From: Steinernema hermaphroditum
Taxonomy: Eukaryota > Nematoda > Chromadorea > Rhabditida > Steinernematidae
Assembly: GCA_030435675.1 (NCBI GenBank)
Contig: CM059622.1
Location: forward strand, 1,054,001 to 1,118,000
Reading direction: 5' to 3'
DNA length: 64,000 bases
Shown piece by piece: positions 42,934-53,982 of this stretch (position 1 is the stretch's first letter; every line of letters starts with the position of its first letter). The notes beneath the pieces were generated by a model. The model ran no database searches and was not told the DNA's origin. It saw nothing but the letters and a program-made list of their open reading frames with translations. Both the position numbers and the translations under genes were made by a program.

Positions 42934-43500
42934 ATGACCCTCAGAACTGTCCTCCTTGTTTTCATTAGTTTTATCCATCCCATTGAAGCAATCTTCTTTG
43001 GTGGCATTATGCTTCCAGCTACCACCTCAGCCCCTCCGGCGGCCGAATCTTCCTCTTGTTGCTGTTCTCAGCCAGCGCCTTCTTGCTGCCCATCTCAAGC
43101 GCCACCACAGTGCGGAGGGGGCGGAGGCGGCTGTGGCGGTGGAAGCTCCGGATGTGGAGGATGTGCAACAAGACTATTCAAGAGATCTATCATGGAAAAC
43201 GCTACCGGACCTTTGGAGCCTGAAATTGACGACTGTCACAGTCCTATCCTACGAGAGGCTATCGAAGAGGTCAGTTAAACATTTGGAACTTTTTTACAGC
43301 GCGACTTTCAGAGCCTAACGTTTCAGCTTCCATCGTCGATCCGCAAACTCTCCGTTCGGCTCCTTAAAGCCGACCTCGCTCATCATCGCTATGTCGGCTT
43401 CTGCTCTTTGGTCGATCAGTCACATAAGTTCTTCGCCCACTCGAAGAACTATTGTGCTCACGGAAACCAGCAGATCACCTGCACAGTCTTCCAGGAGTAG
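42934..43500 (+). CDS. Secreted ground-like domain protein
   Basis: Exons 42934-43269 and 43327-43500 give 169 aa. MTLRTVLLVFISFIHPIEA is a signal peptide. A low-complexity Cys/Pro/Gly stretch follows (SSSCCCSQPAPSCCP, then CGGGGGGCGGG). The C-terminal half is the nematode ground-like domain: DDCHSPILREAIEE, RYVGFCSLVDQSHKFFAHS, NYCAHGNQQITCTVF, with the conserved cysteines. Such proteins belong to the hedgehog-related group of secreted nematode proteins expressed in cuticle-forming tissues. The KR in FKRSIMENATG could be a processing site and NAT a glycosylation site. AATAAA at 43557-43562. Confidence 0.9.
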
Positions 43501-43772
43501 AACCTGTGCAATTATATTGCCAAGCCGTGGTAAAGACGGTTAATTGTGTATTGGGAAATAAATGGGTACGGTATTGGACTCGTGTGGACGAGTGGGCGAC
43601 CCATACGCACAGCCTTTGTGAGCCCCTTTTTCCACTATCCTTAACCGCTGCTTTTTTCTATGAGATGCCTTCGGGTTTTGCAATGCAAAATGAGTTTGAA
43701 GGCATCACCGTGAATCCCGTAAATAGGTGGCTTCAGCCACACATCGTCACCAGATACATCCCATCGACCGTC

Positions 43773-44426
43773 ATGGCCTCGACCTCCGCCGAATCCGCCG
43801 TCCCTGTCGAGTCGGTTCCCGTTGAGGGCAACCTGAAGCTGCGCTCTCTGGACGACAAGGAGTTCCTCTTTCCGCTCAAAGACGTCAAGAAGGCGGCGAT
43901 GCTGCAGACGATGATCGCGGACCTGGGCCTCGACTCGGAGGAGGCGATGGAGAGCCAGCCAGTGCCGCTGCCGTCGGTGGGTGGTGACGCCCTCGAGTGC
44001 ATCGTTGAGTGGTGCCGGCTGCACGCCGACCAGGCACCGCGCTCCGACGAGGACCGTCAGATCCATCGCTTCAACCGGAACGTCGCCAAGGAGGACGTCG
44101 AGCTCTTCGACCAGCAGAATCCGCGCAAGAAGCTGGCCGACGTCATCAACGCCGCCTATTTCCTCGACATGCCCGACCTGATCGACGCTCTGGTGAAGTA
44201 CACGGCCAACAACTTGGAGGGCAAGACGGCCGAAGAGATGTCCTCGTGGCTGGAGATTCCCCTCAAGAAGGACGAGCGCAAAACCGCCGCCGACGACCAA
44301 GGCGACGACGACGACGATGGACAGTCGGCCGAGAAGCGTGAGCGCATAGACGCCGACCAGCCTGAAACATCGCAACAGGCACGGGAAGAAGCCGGCGAGG
44401 GCAATGCTCCAGCACAAGAAGAATAG
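43773..44426 (+). CDS. SKP1-like protein, copy 4
   Basis: Intronless, 217 aa, near identical to copy 2; private changes include HADQAPRS for HADEAPRS and RIDADQPETSQQ in the tail. Leader homology begins only at about 43646 (ACCGCTGCTTTTTTC), 145 nt downstream of the ground-like stop, so this copy is shorter at the 5' side than copies 1, 3 and 5 and may borrow a new promoter. The frame is open upstream into the leader (FFYEMPSGF), as in copy 1. A SINE-like element sits 63 nt after the stop. Confidence 0.9.
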   Translation: MASTSAESAVPVESVPVEGNLKLRSLDDKEFLFPLKDVKKAAMLQTMIADLGLDSEEAMESQPVPLPSVGGDALECIVEWCRLHADQAPRSDEDRQIHRFNRNVAKEDVELFDQQNPRKKLADVINAAYFLDMPDLIDALVKYTANNLEGKTAEEMSSWLEIPLKKDERKTAADDQGDDDDDGQSAEKRERIDADQPETSQQAREEAGEGNAPAQEE

Positions 44427-44489
44427 ATCGATTACTCATTATGATAGGAAATGTTTAAACTAAACGTTTTGCGTATATGTTAAAAATAG

Positions 44490-45006
44490 TTTACGAGTTT
44501 ACGAGTTTATTTCGTGAATCAAAGGCTTGCGCCTTGCACGACACCGAATAATAGACAAACAGAGGATGTCTCGTTTTAGCCGGCTTCATCCCTGGCATGG
44601 CGCTTATGGCGAACCGGTCGGAGACGGCGCGCATCACGGGGCATGTGGGAGACGGCAAAACTTCGGAAATGGCAGTAGAACTTCTTCTTCTCGGGGCGTT
44701 TGCGGCACAGAGGAGGCTTTTGAGCTCGCATCTTCTTCGGAGAGATGAGTTCGTGGTCCGGGAATTGCGTCTTCGGTGGTCCTCAGAGCGTCGGCGACCT
44801 TCAGGGTGACATCTCACGCAGCCGGATTCCTGGCGTCGGACATCTTGTTTGTCAGCGGTGGTGGGACTACGGCTTCCGGGTGTCCCAATTCCCTCTGGAA
44901 GCCGGAAAACTCACAACTGCCACAGGGTTTACCATCAGACCAACCGGACACTCGGAGAGCGACCGGAGGGACCGACCGCTCGCCACCGCGACAAGAGTGA
45001 GACTCC
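44490..45006 (-). mobile_element. SINE-like retroelement family 2, full copy
   Basis: 517 bp with an 11-bp target duplication GTTAAAAATAG at 44479-44489 and 45007-45017. On the minus strand it ends GGCGCAAGCC ... GAAATAAACTCGTAAACTCG, the same tail as family 1 with two ACTCGTAA units. The head (GAGCGGTCGGTCCCTCCGG) is also related to that of family 1, while the body is different. Confidence 0.85.
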
Positions 45007-45139
45007 GTTAAAAATAGATAAATTTTAAATTAGATTAAGTGCCCTAGAGCATGTCCGGGAAGGCGCATATGTTGAAAGACGTTGTACTGACTGAAAGCAT
45101 TTCACCCACTCTTGACCCTTCGGCTGATTTCTTTTGTGT

Positions 45140-45415
45140 GATCAAAATTTGAATCTGGTTGCCGTCTCACCCATGGAGACCGCTGAAGATGCTGCACAAC
45201 TCCGACGTCCGCGCCGCCATCGGAGCTGAGGATGGATTCGTTGTGCTCCGCTTGTCGCTCCGTCTCCGGAGTCAGTCTCTTCGTCTCTATGATGCCCGTG
45301 CACACTGTTTGGATCGCCGCGTTCGGCGTTGATGCCGTTTCCTCACCGAAGACTACGGTATGATGTGGCTTTTGTGTTTATTTGACGTCTCGCGAAGCGC
45401 AAGCTGTTGATTCGG
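45140..45415 (+). repeat. SINE-like family 1, partial copy in opposite orientation
   Basis: CAACTCCGACGTCCGCGCCG, CTCCGTCTCCGG, GTGCACACTG and ACGTCTCGCGAAGCGCAAGC follow the element's body and 3' end in order. The tail is missing and the head is truncated. Confidence 0.7.
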
Positions 45416-45551
45416 GAAGACCCATACTAAATGGTCAGAAATAACAATGCTTGAGAGACGGTTCTGGAAACGGTGTTTCCATTTACAGCATTTGGAAACA
45501 TTTACTGATGGAAATTAAAATAAACAATTGTGTGAGGTGTACTCCAAACTT

Positions 45552-46385
45552 CTATACCACGTCCAATCGTTTGTCCTTCTTTCGCCGACAGTAACATTCA
45601 ATCAGGTCATATCCGGACACGTTGAAATCCGTTTCCTCCACCTTCCATTCATTTTGGTACAAACCGTTGGTGTCAATTACATTTTTCAAAAATGGGGTAA
45701 CGCGAATACTTCCTGACGAGTAGACTCGGTCTATGGTTTGCAAAAGTCGTACAGTGAACTCTCGGCGACCCTCCAACAGCCAGAGCTCGAAGGATCGGAG
45801 GACTCCGTATTCCAGTGATTCTAAGACGTAGTCTTCATGGAAAGTGGGCAAGGTGACCACAGTTCCCAACTCAAGACCAATAACTGCCTTATTAAAGTAG
45901 TTCTTATCCCATAAGTCGTCGGTTTTGGCCTCCAAGAACAGCGCTTTGGGCACTACATCGACGAATTCTTGCAAGTGATTTTTATATTCAGTGGGTGCCG
46001 GGATTTTACGGGCCCTAAGCGTGTTAAGAACATACGAGTTCTCTTTGATAATTCGCAGAATCTGTCGCTTTCCGTTCTCGTCGAGGGGCTGATCATATGG
46101 GTGAAGGTTGTCAAATCCATCGTGGTAGTTCACAAGGCTTACTTCCTGAAGATCGTCGGTTTTCCTGTCCCACGAATACAAGTCCGGGTGTTCTCCACCA
46201 CTCCTGAAATCATAGTACACACCGTATTTGTGTGAAGTGACTATAATCTCTACGGCTCTGGTTCTTTTACGCTTAGCGGCGTATTTGGACCAGTTTGCTC
46301 CGATTTGAACGATGTTCGAGATGACGGTGCGTCGCGGCAGACAGCTCAAGACATCCGCGACGAAAACGAAGGGAACGAAATCCAT
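45552..46385 (-). CDS. F-box-like lineage-specific protein, intact
   Basis: Single exon of 277 aa on the minus strand, start MDFVPFVFVADVLSCLPRRT (the frame is open 21 codons upstream, but the MD-x-VP start is shared with its relatives at 22873 and 32276). The first 40 residues (VLSCLP ... IVQIGANWSKYA) resemble a degenerate F-box. The rest has no recognised motif but keeps family-like patterns such as SLEYGVLRSFELWLLEGRRE. Of the three members in the window this is the only uninterrupted one. If it is an F-box protein its partners could be the SKP1-like proteins next to it; this is inference. Confidence 0.7.
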   Translation of the reverse strand: MDFVPFVFVADVLSCLPRRTVISNIVQIGANWSKYAAKRKRTRAVEIIVTSHKYGVYYDFRSGGEHPDLYSWDRKTDDLQEVSLVNYHDGFDNLHPYDQPLDENGKRQILRIIKENSYVLNTLRARKIPAPTEYKNHLQEFVDVVPKALFLEAKTDDLWDKNYFNKAVIGLELGTVVTLPTFHEDYVLESLEYGVLRSFELWLLEGRREFTVRLLQTIDRVYSSGSIRVTPFLKNVIDTNGLYQNEWKVEETDFNVSGYDLIECYCRRKKDKRLDVV

Positions 46386-46874
46386 TTCGAAGTTGACGAT
46401 ATAATCAAAAAAAAGATTAAATATATGTAAGCGTGAATCGCATTTCAAATCACGCTGTCATGCATGTGTAACACAAGAAAATCTAATGCTGACACCAATC
46501 TTATCTTACACGGTCGCGATGGGAGCCGACATCGACCCGTCATCCCAATCAGCGCTGGTACACTGCACACAGACAGACCTGATTGACAATCCACGACCTC
46601 CAAGACGAAAAAAAACAAGTGGCAACGGGGGAATTGCCGTTTGGAGTAAATAGCCAGAGAAACGTCGTTCAATTTTTGATAATCACTTTCGGCAATCGGA
46701 AATTTAGTGATTAAAGATAATCTGGTAGTGACATATTTCTAGCAGACCTGAGGGAAACTGTGAGAGTCGTCGAGATTCGTTCGTACTGGTTAATTTTTGT
46801 TAGCATTTAAGGTAACTGATCATTCTATGAAATCTTACATTAATGCTAGTTGGAACTGGGACCGATTGCTAGTA
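46386..46874. other. Upstream region of the intact F-box-like gene
   Basis: AT-rich, no gene recognised; ends at the TA next to the mariner inverted repeat. Confidence 0.4.
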
Positions 46875-48648
46875 TTGGGTTGGTGCATTGAAAATGTCAG
46901 ATCATTTTGTGATTATTTACAGAAACAAAACACAAAGATTTCAGACAAAGTATTCATCGTTCTTATGTACAACTTCAGTTCACTTTATAGGCAACATCCG
47001 GATCAGGGCTGTGCGAGACGAGACTTTTCAACCTCGAGACTCGAGACTCGAGACTTCGAGACTCGATACTCGAGACTTTTCACTGTTTTCCAGAACCAGA
47101 GTTGTTGAGTTCGGGTTTTCGGGCCGGGTAGCCGAATTAAAATTTCCCGGTTCCTCTGATACTTGTTCGACTCGGGTCCACGAGCAAAATGATTGAGTTG
47201 GAACAATGAAAATATCGCTTTTTCAGAGCACACTTCTAACCATGAAGATGCATATTTCACTAGAGGTGTTAACCATTTAAGTGACATGCTCACATCGGCA
47301 AGTAAATAATCCTTTGGAAAGGGAATAATTTTTATTTCCAATGTTGCAACTCAATACTTTATCCTATACGTGTTCGTCGACATTATCGTCTGTTTTCGGT
47401 GGCATAACGGAGACGTAGATACATTTAGATTCCTCTGTCACCTCCTGAAATGTTGGCAAAAGTGACGGCATGTGTGGAGGAAATGGCTAATTCTCTATCC
47501 TATAAAACTACACTCTAGGTTGCGTGGTCCTGCTCAAAAACAATGAAAACCGAACCCGTTATCTTATTCTTCGAACGACATTTGGGCTAACGTCGTCTTA
47601 TATTCTTGCATGGATCGCTTGATCTGTCTGGATTGACATCAAAATGGAAGTTATCCTGTTGAGAGTGCATTCAAAACTCAAAACGCAAGTGCAAAAGCCC
47701 TACAATAGCCAGGAATAGTCCTCATTCGAACGATTTCAGACTTTCTTGTCAGGACCCAAAAGTCTCGAGAGTCTCGAGGATTTCACGAGACTCGAGACTC
47801 GAGACCAAAAAAAAGCCTCGAGACCTCGAGACTCGAGACTTGCACAGCCCTGATCCGGATTCCTCGTTTGTAGAATACGCGGGGTTAAAAACTGAAAAAC
47901 CTTTTCGTCCCGATTTTCGACCTCTTAACCTTATTTTGGATAGTTTCTTTTGATATCGTCACTTATGGATGAGCACAGGTGAGAGTAAGATAGAGCTAAG
48001 ACAGTGCTATATAGACAACAAAAAAGAAATCTCTGAGTTTAAACTAGAGAGCTTTTGTGGAGGTCGACTTGGAAATACACGGCCTCGGGCAGTCGGACGT
48101 TTTGTCGATCCAAGGGCCATTTTTTCCACATTTGGCCTCTATTTCTGTGAAGTAAAAATGAACTCGTGGAGTCACTATGTAGGCATAGTAGCTACGAGCG
48201 ACAGCTACCTGATGCATATCCCCATTGTCTGTTATAGTACTTAACCAATTGGAAACGTTAGAGTTAACGGAACATGGTGATCCGAGAAGGCCGTCTTTTT
48301 GAGATTAGCTCATGTTGTGATATATGACAAACACAACGATAGGTGCATTCGGAAGGTAAGACATAACGGTGTACGTGATTGGCAGCAATCAACGTCCATC
48401 ACACAATTAAAACCATAGGAATCCCGTACATCACTTCGTATTTCGCAATTGTGAGGTACCAGATTAAGGACCGTCATACTGGGATACTTCTCCATGATCA
48501 GGAAGAATGCAATGGACAAGGGGAAAATCATAATGTAGGGTTATAGTTCACTGTACTCCACAATGCGCCCATCAGTTGTTCCCTGTGAGTAAATACTGCG
48601 AAATTATGCCATGTTTATGTCACTGACATTTTCAATGCACCAACCCAA
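46875..48648. mobile_element. Mariner-type element interrupted by a nested hAT-type element
   Basis: TTGGGTTGGTGCATTGAAAA plus TGTCAG at the left end is repeated inverted at 48623-48648, with TA on both sides. Removing the nested 849-bp element and its duplication leaves about 917 bp without a recognisable transposase, so it is non-autonomous or badly decayed. A 91-codon frame at 47969 has no family resemblance. Confidence 0.85.
47004..47852. mobile_element. Non-autonomous hAT-type transposon nested in the mariner
   Basis: 849 bp with 11-bp inverted repeats CAGGGCTGTGC and an 8-bp target duplication ATCCGGAT (46996-47003 and 47853-47860); both are hAT hallmarks. The subterminal regions (about 47030-47077 and 47763-47840) are dense in CTCGAGACT-type words on both strands, probable transposase-binding sites. 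No transposase frame. Confidence 0.88.
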
Positions 48649-48849
48649 TAGTTAAAAGCAACGACTGATTGTGCAGGACGTGCAAAAGAGATGAATGTCT
48701 ACAAAATCATTTTCGATGGTATCCAGAGGAGAGCGGTAGCGACATGGTAGCGACACAGGGCAATTTCATTATGCATTCCATAAATTTTTAACGTATACAT
48801 ATATTTAAAATCATCTCAAGACCTAATCAATCGACGCATTCTATTCTTC

Positions 48850-49487
48850 TTATGCTGGAGCACTGTCCTCCCCGGCTTCTTCCCGGGCCTGCTGCGATGT
48901 TCCAGGCTGGTCGACGTCTGTGCGCTTACGCTTCTGGGCCGACTGTCCATCGTCGTCGTCGTCGGCGGCGGTTTTGCGCTTGTCCTTCTTGAGGGGAATC
49001 TCCAGCCACGAGGACATCTCTTCGGCCGTCTTGCCCTCCAGGTTGTTGGCCGTGTACTTCACCAGAGCGTCGATCAGGTCGGGCATGTCGAGGAAGTAGG
49101 CGGCATTGATGACGTCGGCCAGCTTCTTGCGCGGATTCTGCTGATCGTAGAGCTCGACGTCCTCCTTAGCGACGTTCCGGTTGAAGCGGTGGATCTGTTG
49201 AAGCGGTCCTCGTCGGAGCGCGGCGCCTCGTCGGCGTGCAGCCGACACCACTCAACGATGCACTGGAGGGCGTCGCCACCCACCGACGGCAGCGGCACCG
49301 GCTGGCTCTCCATCGCCTCCTCCGAGTCGAGGCCCAGGTCCGCGATCATCGTCTGCAGCATCGCCGCCTTCCGCACGTCTTTGAGCGGAAAGAGGAACTC
49401 CTTATCGTCCAGAGAGCGCAGCTTCAGGTTGCCCTCAACGGGAATCGACTCGACAGGGACGGCGGATTCGGCGGAGGTCGAGGCCAT
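48850..49487 (-). pseudogene. SKP1-like copy 5, frameshifted
   Basis: On the minus strand the frame starts MASTSAES at 49487 and matches the other copies until about 49207, where the T of GACCGTCAGATCC is replaced by CTTCAA, a net gain of 5 nt. The original frame resumes as QIHRFNRNVAKEDVELYDQQ and ends at 48850. A 12-nt in-frame deletion also removes QGDD from the acidic stretch. The frame continues upstream through the leader (MSQTAAFFYEMPSGF) as in copy 1. Probably a recently inactivated copy. Confidence 0.88.
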
Positions 49488-49686
49488 GGCGGTCGATGGG
49501 ATGTATCTGGTGACGATGTGTGGCTGAAGCCACCTATTTACGAGAATCGAGGGAATGCGTTCCCACTCACTTTGCATTGCAAAACCCGAAGGCATCTCAT
49601 AGAAAAAAGCAGCGGTTTGGGACATCTCTGCTGATAAAAAGACAAGGAGTTTCCTGGTTCGGTTTAACTATTGTTTTTAGTTAATA

Positions 49687-49754
49687 AATGAGCGATCTTG
49701 GCACGAACCCACTTCCTGTCAATTTGTAATCACGGTTGACCTGAATGACTCACT
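49687..49754 (-). repeat. tRNA-like relic in the 5' flank of SKP1-like copy 5
   Basis: Near-identical, on the minus strand, to 25148-25215, in the same position relative to the SKP1-like frame. Confidence 0.4.
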
Positions 49755-51868
49755 AGATTACAATCTAAACACCATGCAAAAATTCCGAAACGAATCGAAG
49801 TTTAAGCAATCAAAGAAATAAAAAGGATTTCTTATTCCAAAACAACCGTAAGCAACCGATGAAGTGACCAAAGATATTCCAGCTCGCTACAGTAATCAAT
49901 CCCACAATTTTACGTAGCATAATCGCCGAATCCAAAAGTTCGAACATGGTCGGGTTCGGTTCGGGTCCGTCCCACCCAATTCGTGTACTCTTTGTTAGGA
50001 GGTGACAACTTAAAATGAATCAAAAATTACCGAGCGATGTTTCACATCGAAAGATACACCAAAGATCAAACTGAATTCACAGTTTTTCTCAGATTCCTTT
50101 CAAAACGCAAAAAAAAAACGAAACCGAAAAAATCTATTGCTGAATATAAAAATGGTATTGTTAACACCGCTCTCTTTGTGAACACCTGGAAAATAATACC
50201 AGAATCTGAAATGTTCTGAAAGTCTATTGTTTCAGATTTGGTTCTTGAGTATTGGTTGAGAAATGATTGCGGCTTTCGGTACAAAAAAAACGGCTAAAAA
50301 CGACCGCTCACTCAACTCATTTGGCGAACGATAGAGCGAGTGGAGGATTCGACCGATCGCTGGGGACATACATGAAAATGACAAGACGTTAGTTAGTTTC
50401 CTAAACAACTCAGCAAACAAAAATTTACTCATATATTATTCATCTTAAAGGTTGTTATCGCAGTTGTGGCCGAAAAGAACGATAGTTCGTCAATTTTGGA
50501 AACCGTACTCTCGCACGTTATGATTGAGAAATATCGTTTTTAACAGCAGTCTTCATCGATATCACCTGAGCTGAGATGCCGAGCTGTAAGAGCTGAGCTG
50601 AGGTGCCCATCCTGAAGAGTCAGTAAACCCTAGTAGTTCGGTGTCTTTACTCGCCGCAATTCGATGAGCCCTATAGATCAAGGGATAATCGTCCCTACTA
50701 CATCTCTACTTTTAAGCGTCACAAAATTAATTTCTGTGCGGGATGAGAAATGTGTGCACCAAAGTACACATCCTCTGCCCAATTTTTCGATCGTTTATCA
50801 CATCTCAGGCCATCACTCACACATTCAAAGTGAGAACATTAATCCTTCAGTGTAATTTGTGATCCCTTCATAATCTCTAATACCAACTGCTTCTCCACTC
50901 ATTGCTAAGTTTTAGAAAAAAACGTTTAGAAACCTAGAAACCGTTTAGAAACCTAGGTCTCATATATTTAAACCATGTAAATGTTAGATAAACCCATGCC
51001 ACTAAAACACTGATTTCACTAAGCCTTAGTTCAAACACCTTAGTCCACAACTGCAGACTGCCTATGTTACGTCAAATTCAAGATCCAGAACACAATAAGA
51101 AAAATGTTTGGCTCAACAATCCTTTCATCGAGCTGCAGTGAAGGCAAAAATCACATGGAATGCAATTGCCTTTTTGGGAAGAAATAAAATCTGACTAATT
51201 CTGAATCCACGAGAAACACTGACGAGTTAAATTTCTTCCGTCGGTATCATGTCGGGTATAGTCTCTAGACCCTCCAAAACCGATAAAAGAGCACCAGTCG
51301 TTGAGTCTGGGCTACTGCAACCTACTTTTGCGTTACCCATCAGATATCGCCTGGAGCACACTCAAAAATTATGCTCTTCAAAGGTAAAATTCTTTAATTT
51401 TCGTCAATAAAATTCAATATGTATCCTTAATCATCGAATCTCCGCACGTTCCCAATAACATTTGTAGTCAAAATGGCCACATCGTTTAATTCACAGAAAT
51501 GTATAACCAATAATAACAGAACTAGCACGATTCTAACTGTCATTCCATTCAGTGCAAAAATTATATGTTTTCTAATGAACTGGAGAATAACAATGACATC
51601 AGATCGAGAGACCAAAGAGCACCAAGATTCTAGTACGTCTATCGCCTTACTTATGAACTTAAGCCCAAAGGACTAAAATCTATTTAAAAATGTTCTCTTC
51701 AACCGATAAGAACAGCACCAACCCGGTTCTGGAAAGCTTTTCAGTGCGCCGACCCTCTCATTTATAAATTTTGCAATCGCATTACATTCAAATGTCATAT
51801 TTTGTTTGATTATTCAGCCAGTGTTGACCTGCTCCGTGCTTCTTGTGTACATATTTCGTCACTATTCC
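49755..51868. other. AT-rich intergenic DNA with one SINE fragment
   Basis: 50295-50385 (AACGACCGCTCACTCAACTC, GCGAGTGGAGGATTCGACCG) is the head end of SINE-like family 1. The rest has no gene, RNA or named repeat that I recognise. Confidence 0.5.
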
Positions 51869-53465
51869 AAGGTTACCTTTTGTGGCATCATTCAATCATT
51901 AATTCCTCCCCCTGATTGTGTTTGCTAAGCACACAAAAAAATTGTCAATGGCCTCATTCGAAGTTGAATGTTGAAATTTGAAGTTCACGTCATCAAAAAT
52001 TATCTTCAGAATCTTTTCAAAGTGGAAACACTTTCATCCTTAACCCGGCACTTTCTCTGCAGCATATGCAGTCACAATTTCCAAATATTTCAATTTACAG
52101 ATATGAACAGAACTATCCAAGTGCCGGAGAACAAAAATTGTATCCGTTCTAATGCGCTTTACTGCTTACGCTTTACTTTACTTTACTTTACTTTACTTAC
52201 TGCGCTTTCAAATGTTATATAAAACGGGTCGTTTGATGCATAAAATGGATAGTTGTGGCTATTTTTACCACTTACAGTATTTATGGTACACCCTGTACAT
52301 GACATACATTTTCAATCATCCTGAAAATGCCATGCTTTGTGTGATTATTCCTTGTACATACTATTCCAAGGTTACCTTTTCTGACATCACTCAATCACTA
52401 ATCTCTCCCGTGATAGTGTTTGCTAAGCACACAAAAACTGTTAATAGCCTCCTATATCTCATCACAAATCGTGACGCGACAGTACTAGGGCGCAAAGAGG
52501 CGTGGCGCAAATGTCCGGGCACCGATACAGCAATTCCATTCCATGTCTTTTCCGCCTCCTTCTAGCAGCGTCTGTTTGACCAAAACAAAAAAGCTATTAT
52601 TTGATGACCGTTATTCCAATATGGAAGAGCGTTAAGGGCATAAAACCGCCGTTTCAACTGTCCCCTTTGAAATTTAGACCGTGTCTTTTTGCGCTTGAAC
52701 CGTTCCCCGTTCCTGAGAATTCGAACCGTCGTCCTCTTTGGGATATTTGACGATCCTCATTCCAATGTGGAAGAGCGTCCAACGCTTCCTCTTGATAATA
52801 TAGACACTTGCTGAAGCTGGCGGTTTCACATCAGGAAGCTACAGGCCCATTCTAAGCAGCGGGAAAGTGAAGAGCAGCGTGCTGAGAAGGGCAAAATGAA
52901 ATCTAACTTTTTCTATGGCTAGCTAGATGAAATATTGCTTGCTAAAGCAGATATCCATCCACAACCTAGATGGCTGTATCCATCTTAACAAGTAACCTTT
53001 TGGCTCCCGTTGATACGACCTATGAACTATCACAGCAGGGTCACCATTTCCGATATCATTCACTCACTAATCCCTCCCCTGATAGTGTTTGCTAAGCACA
53101 TAAAAAATGGTAATGGCCTCCTATACCTCATTCGAAGGTGAAGGACCCTTTCCACTCAGAATAACAACGTGAAAAGAAGCATGTTGAGAGTGAATCGCTA
53201 GAAGGGCTTAAGATGAAACCTTACATTACTTTAACGTGTGTTGGTCAGATAGTCCACAACTCAGATGCCTATGCCCCCTGAAGTGTCATTATATATCTTA
53301 TGAAGCGAGCAATCTTTTTGAGTTCCGCTGACACGACCTATGCACTATCCCAGCAGGGTCACCATTTCCGATATCATTCAATCACGAATCCCTCCCTTGA
53401 TAGTGTTTGCTAAGCACACAAAAAACTGCGATCCAGACATGTCAATGACCTCCCATATTTCACTC
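51869..53465. repeat. Irregular tandem field of a ~100-bp repeat
   Basis: Four copies with the core GATAGTGTTTGCTAAGCACA (first copy GATTGTGTTTGCTAAGC) begin at about 51869, 52368, 53034 and 53351, in the same orientation. The last two share about 130 nt, starting TACGACCTATGAACTAT / CACGACCTATGCACTAT. Spacing falls 499, 666, 317 nt. A (TTTAC)n microsatellite lies at 52170-52200. No coding potential. Confidence 0.75.
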
Positions 53466-53982
53466 GAAAAGCGAGCCGGTCAAAGATCCCCTCTCCCCCT
53501 CATTAACTCCCAACCACCTGTCATATTTTGATACTCGCTCATATCGGCGGCACTTCGGCACCGCTATCACACACTAAGATCGATTTGTCGCCATTACAAC
53601 ACTCCGCTCCTCATTTACCCTATCGATTCGACCATCTTCCCCGGGATGGCCCTCCGCCGCCCTCTTCTTGTTCTTCATCTTCGCAGCCCACTCACTCACT
53701 CCTCACCACCACCACCACTCCCCCAAGTGACCTTTGCATTGTCCAGCCGCAGTGGTCCCGCCACGACCTGCCTTCACGCGTAAACATCGAGTGCAGTTTG
53801 CCGCAAAGACGCGCGCGGCGCCGCTCCTTTAATGTCTCCGTTTTATTGCTTTTGTCTTTCTGCAGGCGTTTCCGTTTCAACTTCTTCCATCCGCCCGTTT
53901 CGATGATGCCTTTGTGAGAAGAGGACTCACTGCGACGTCCACCGCTTCTACGGGTACTGTATTTCGTGAATAAGGAACGAAT
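53466..53982. other. Promoter and 5' leader region of apr-1
   Basis: CT-rich, with low-complexity CACCACCACCAC words. Open frames here lack support. Confidence 0.4.

Noticed and set aside
42925..43318. Second frame (120 codons) over the ground-like gene
   Set aside because: The frame with signal peptide and ground-like domain joins to exon 2 in phase; the other does not.
52288..52310. GGTACACCCTGTACATG as a mariner end
   Set aside because: Resembles the CACCCTGTA end of the mariners, but no partner inverted repeat was found nearby; it is its own near-palindrome and could be chance.
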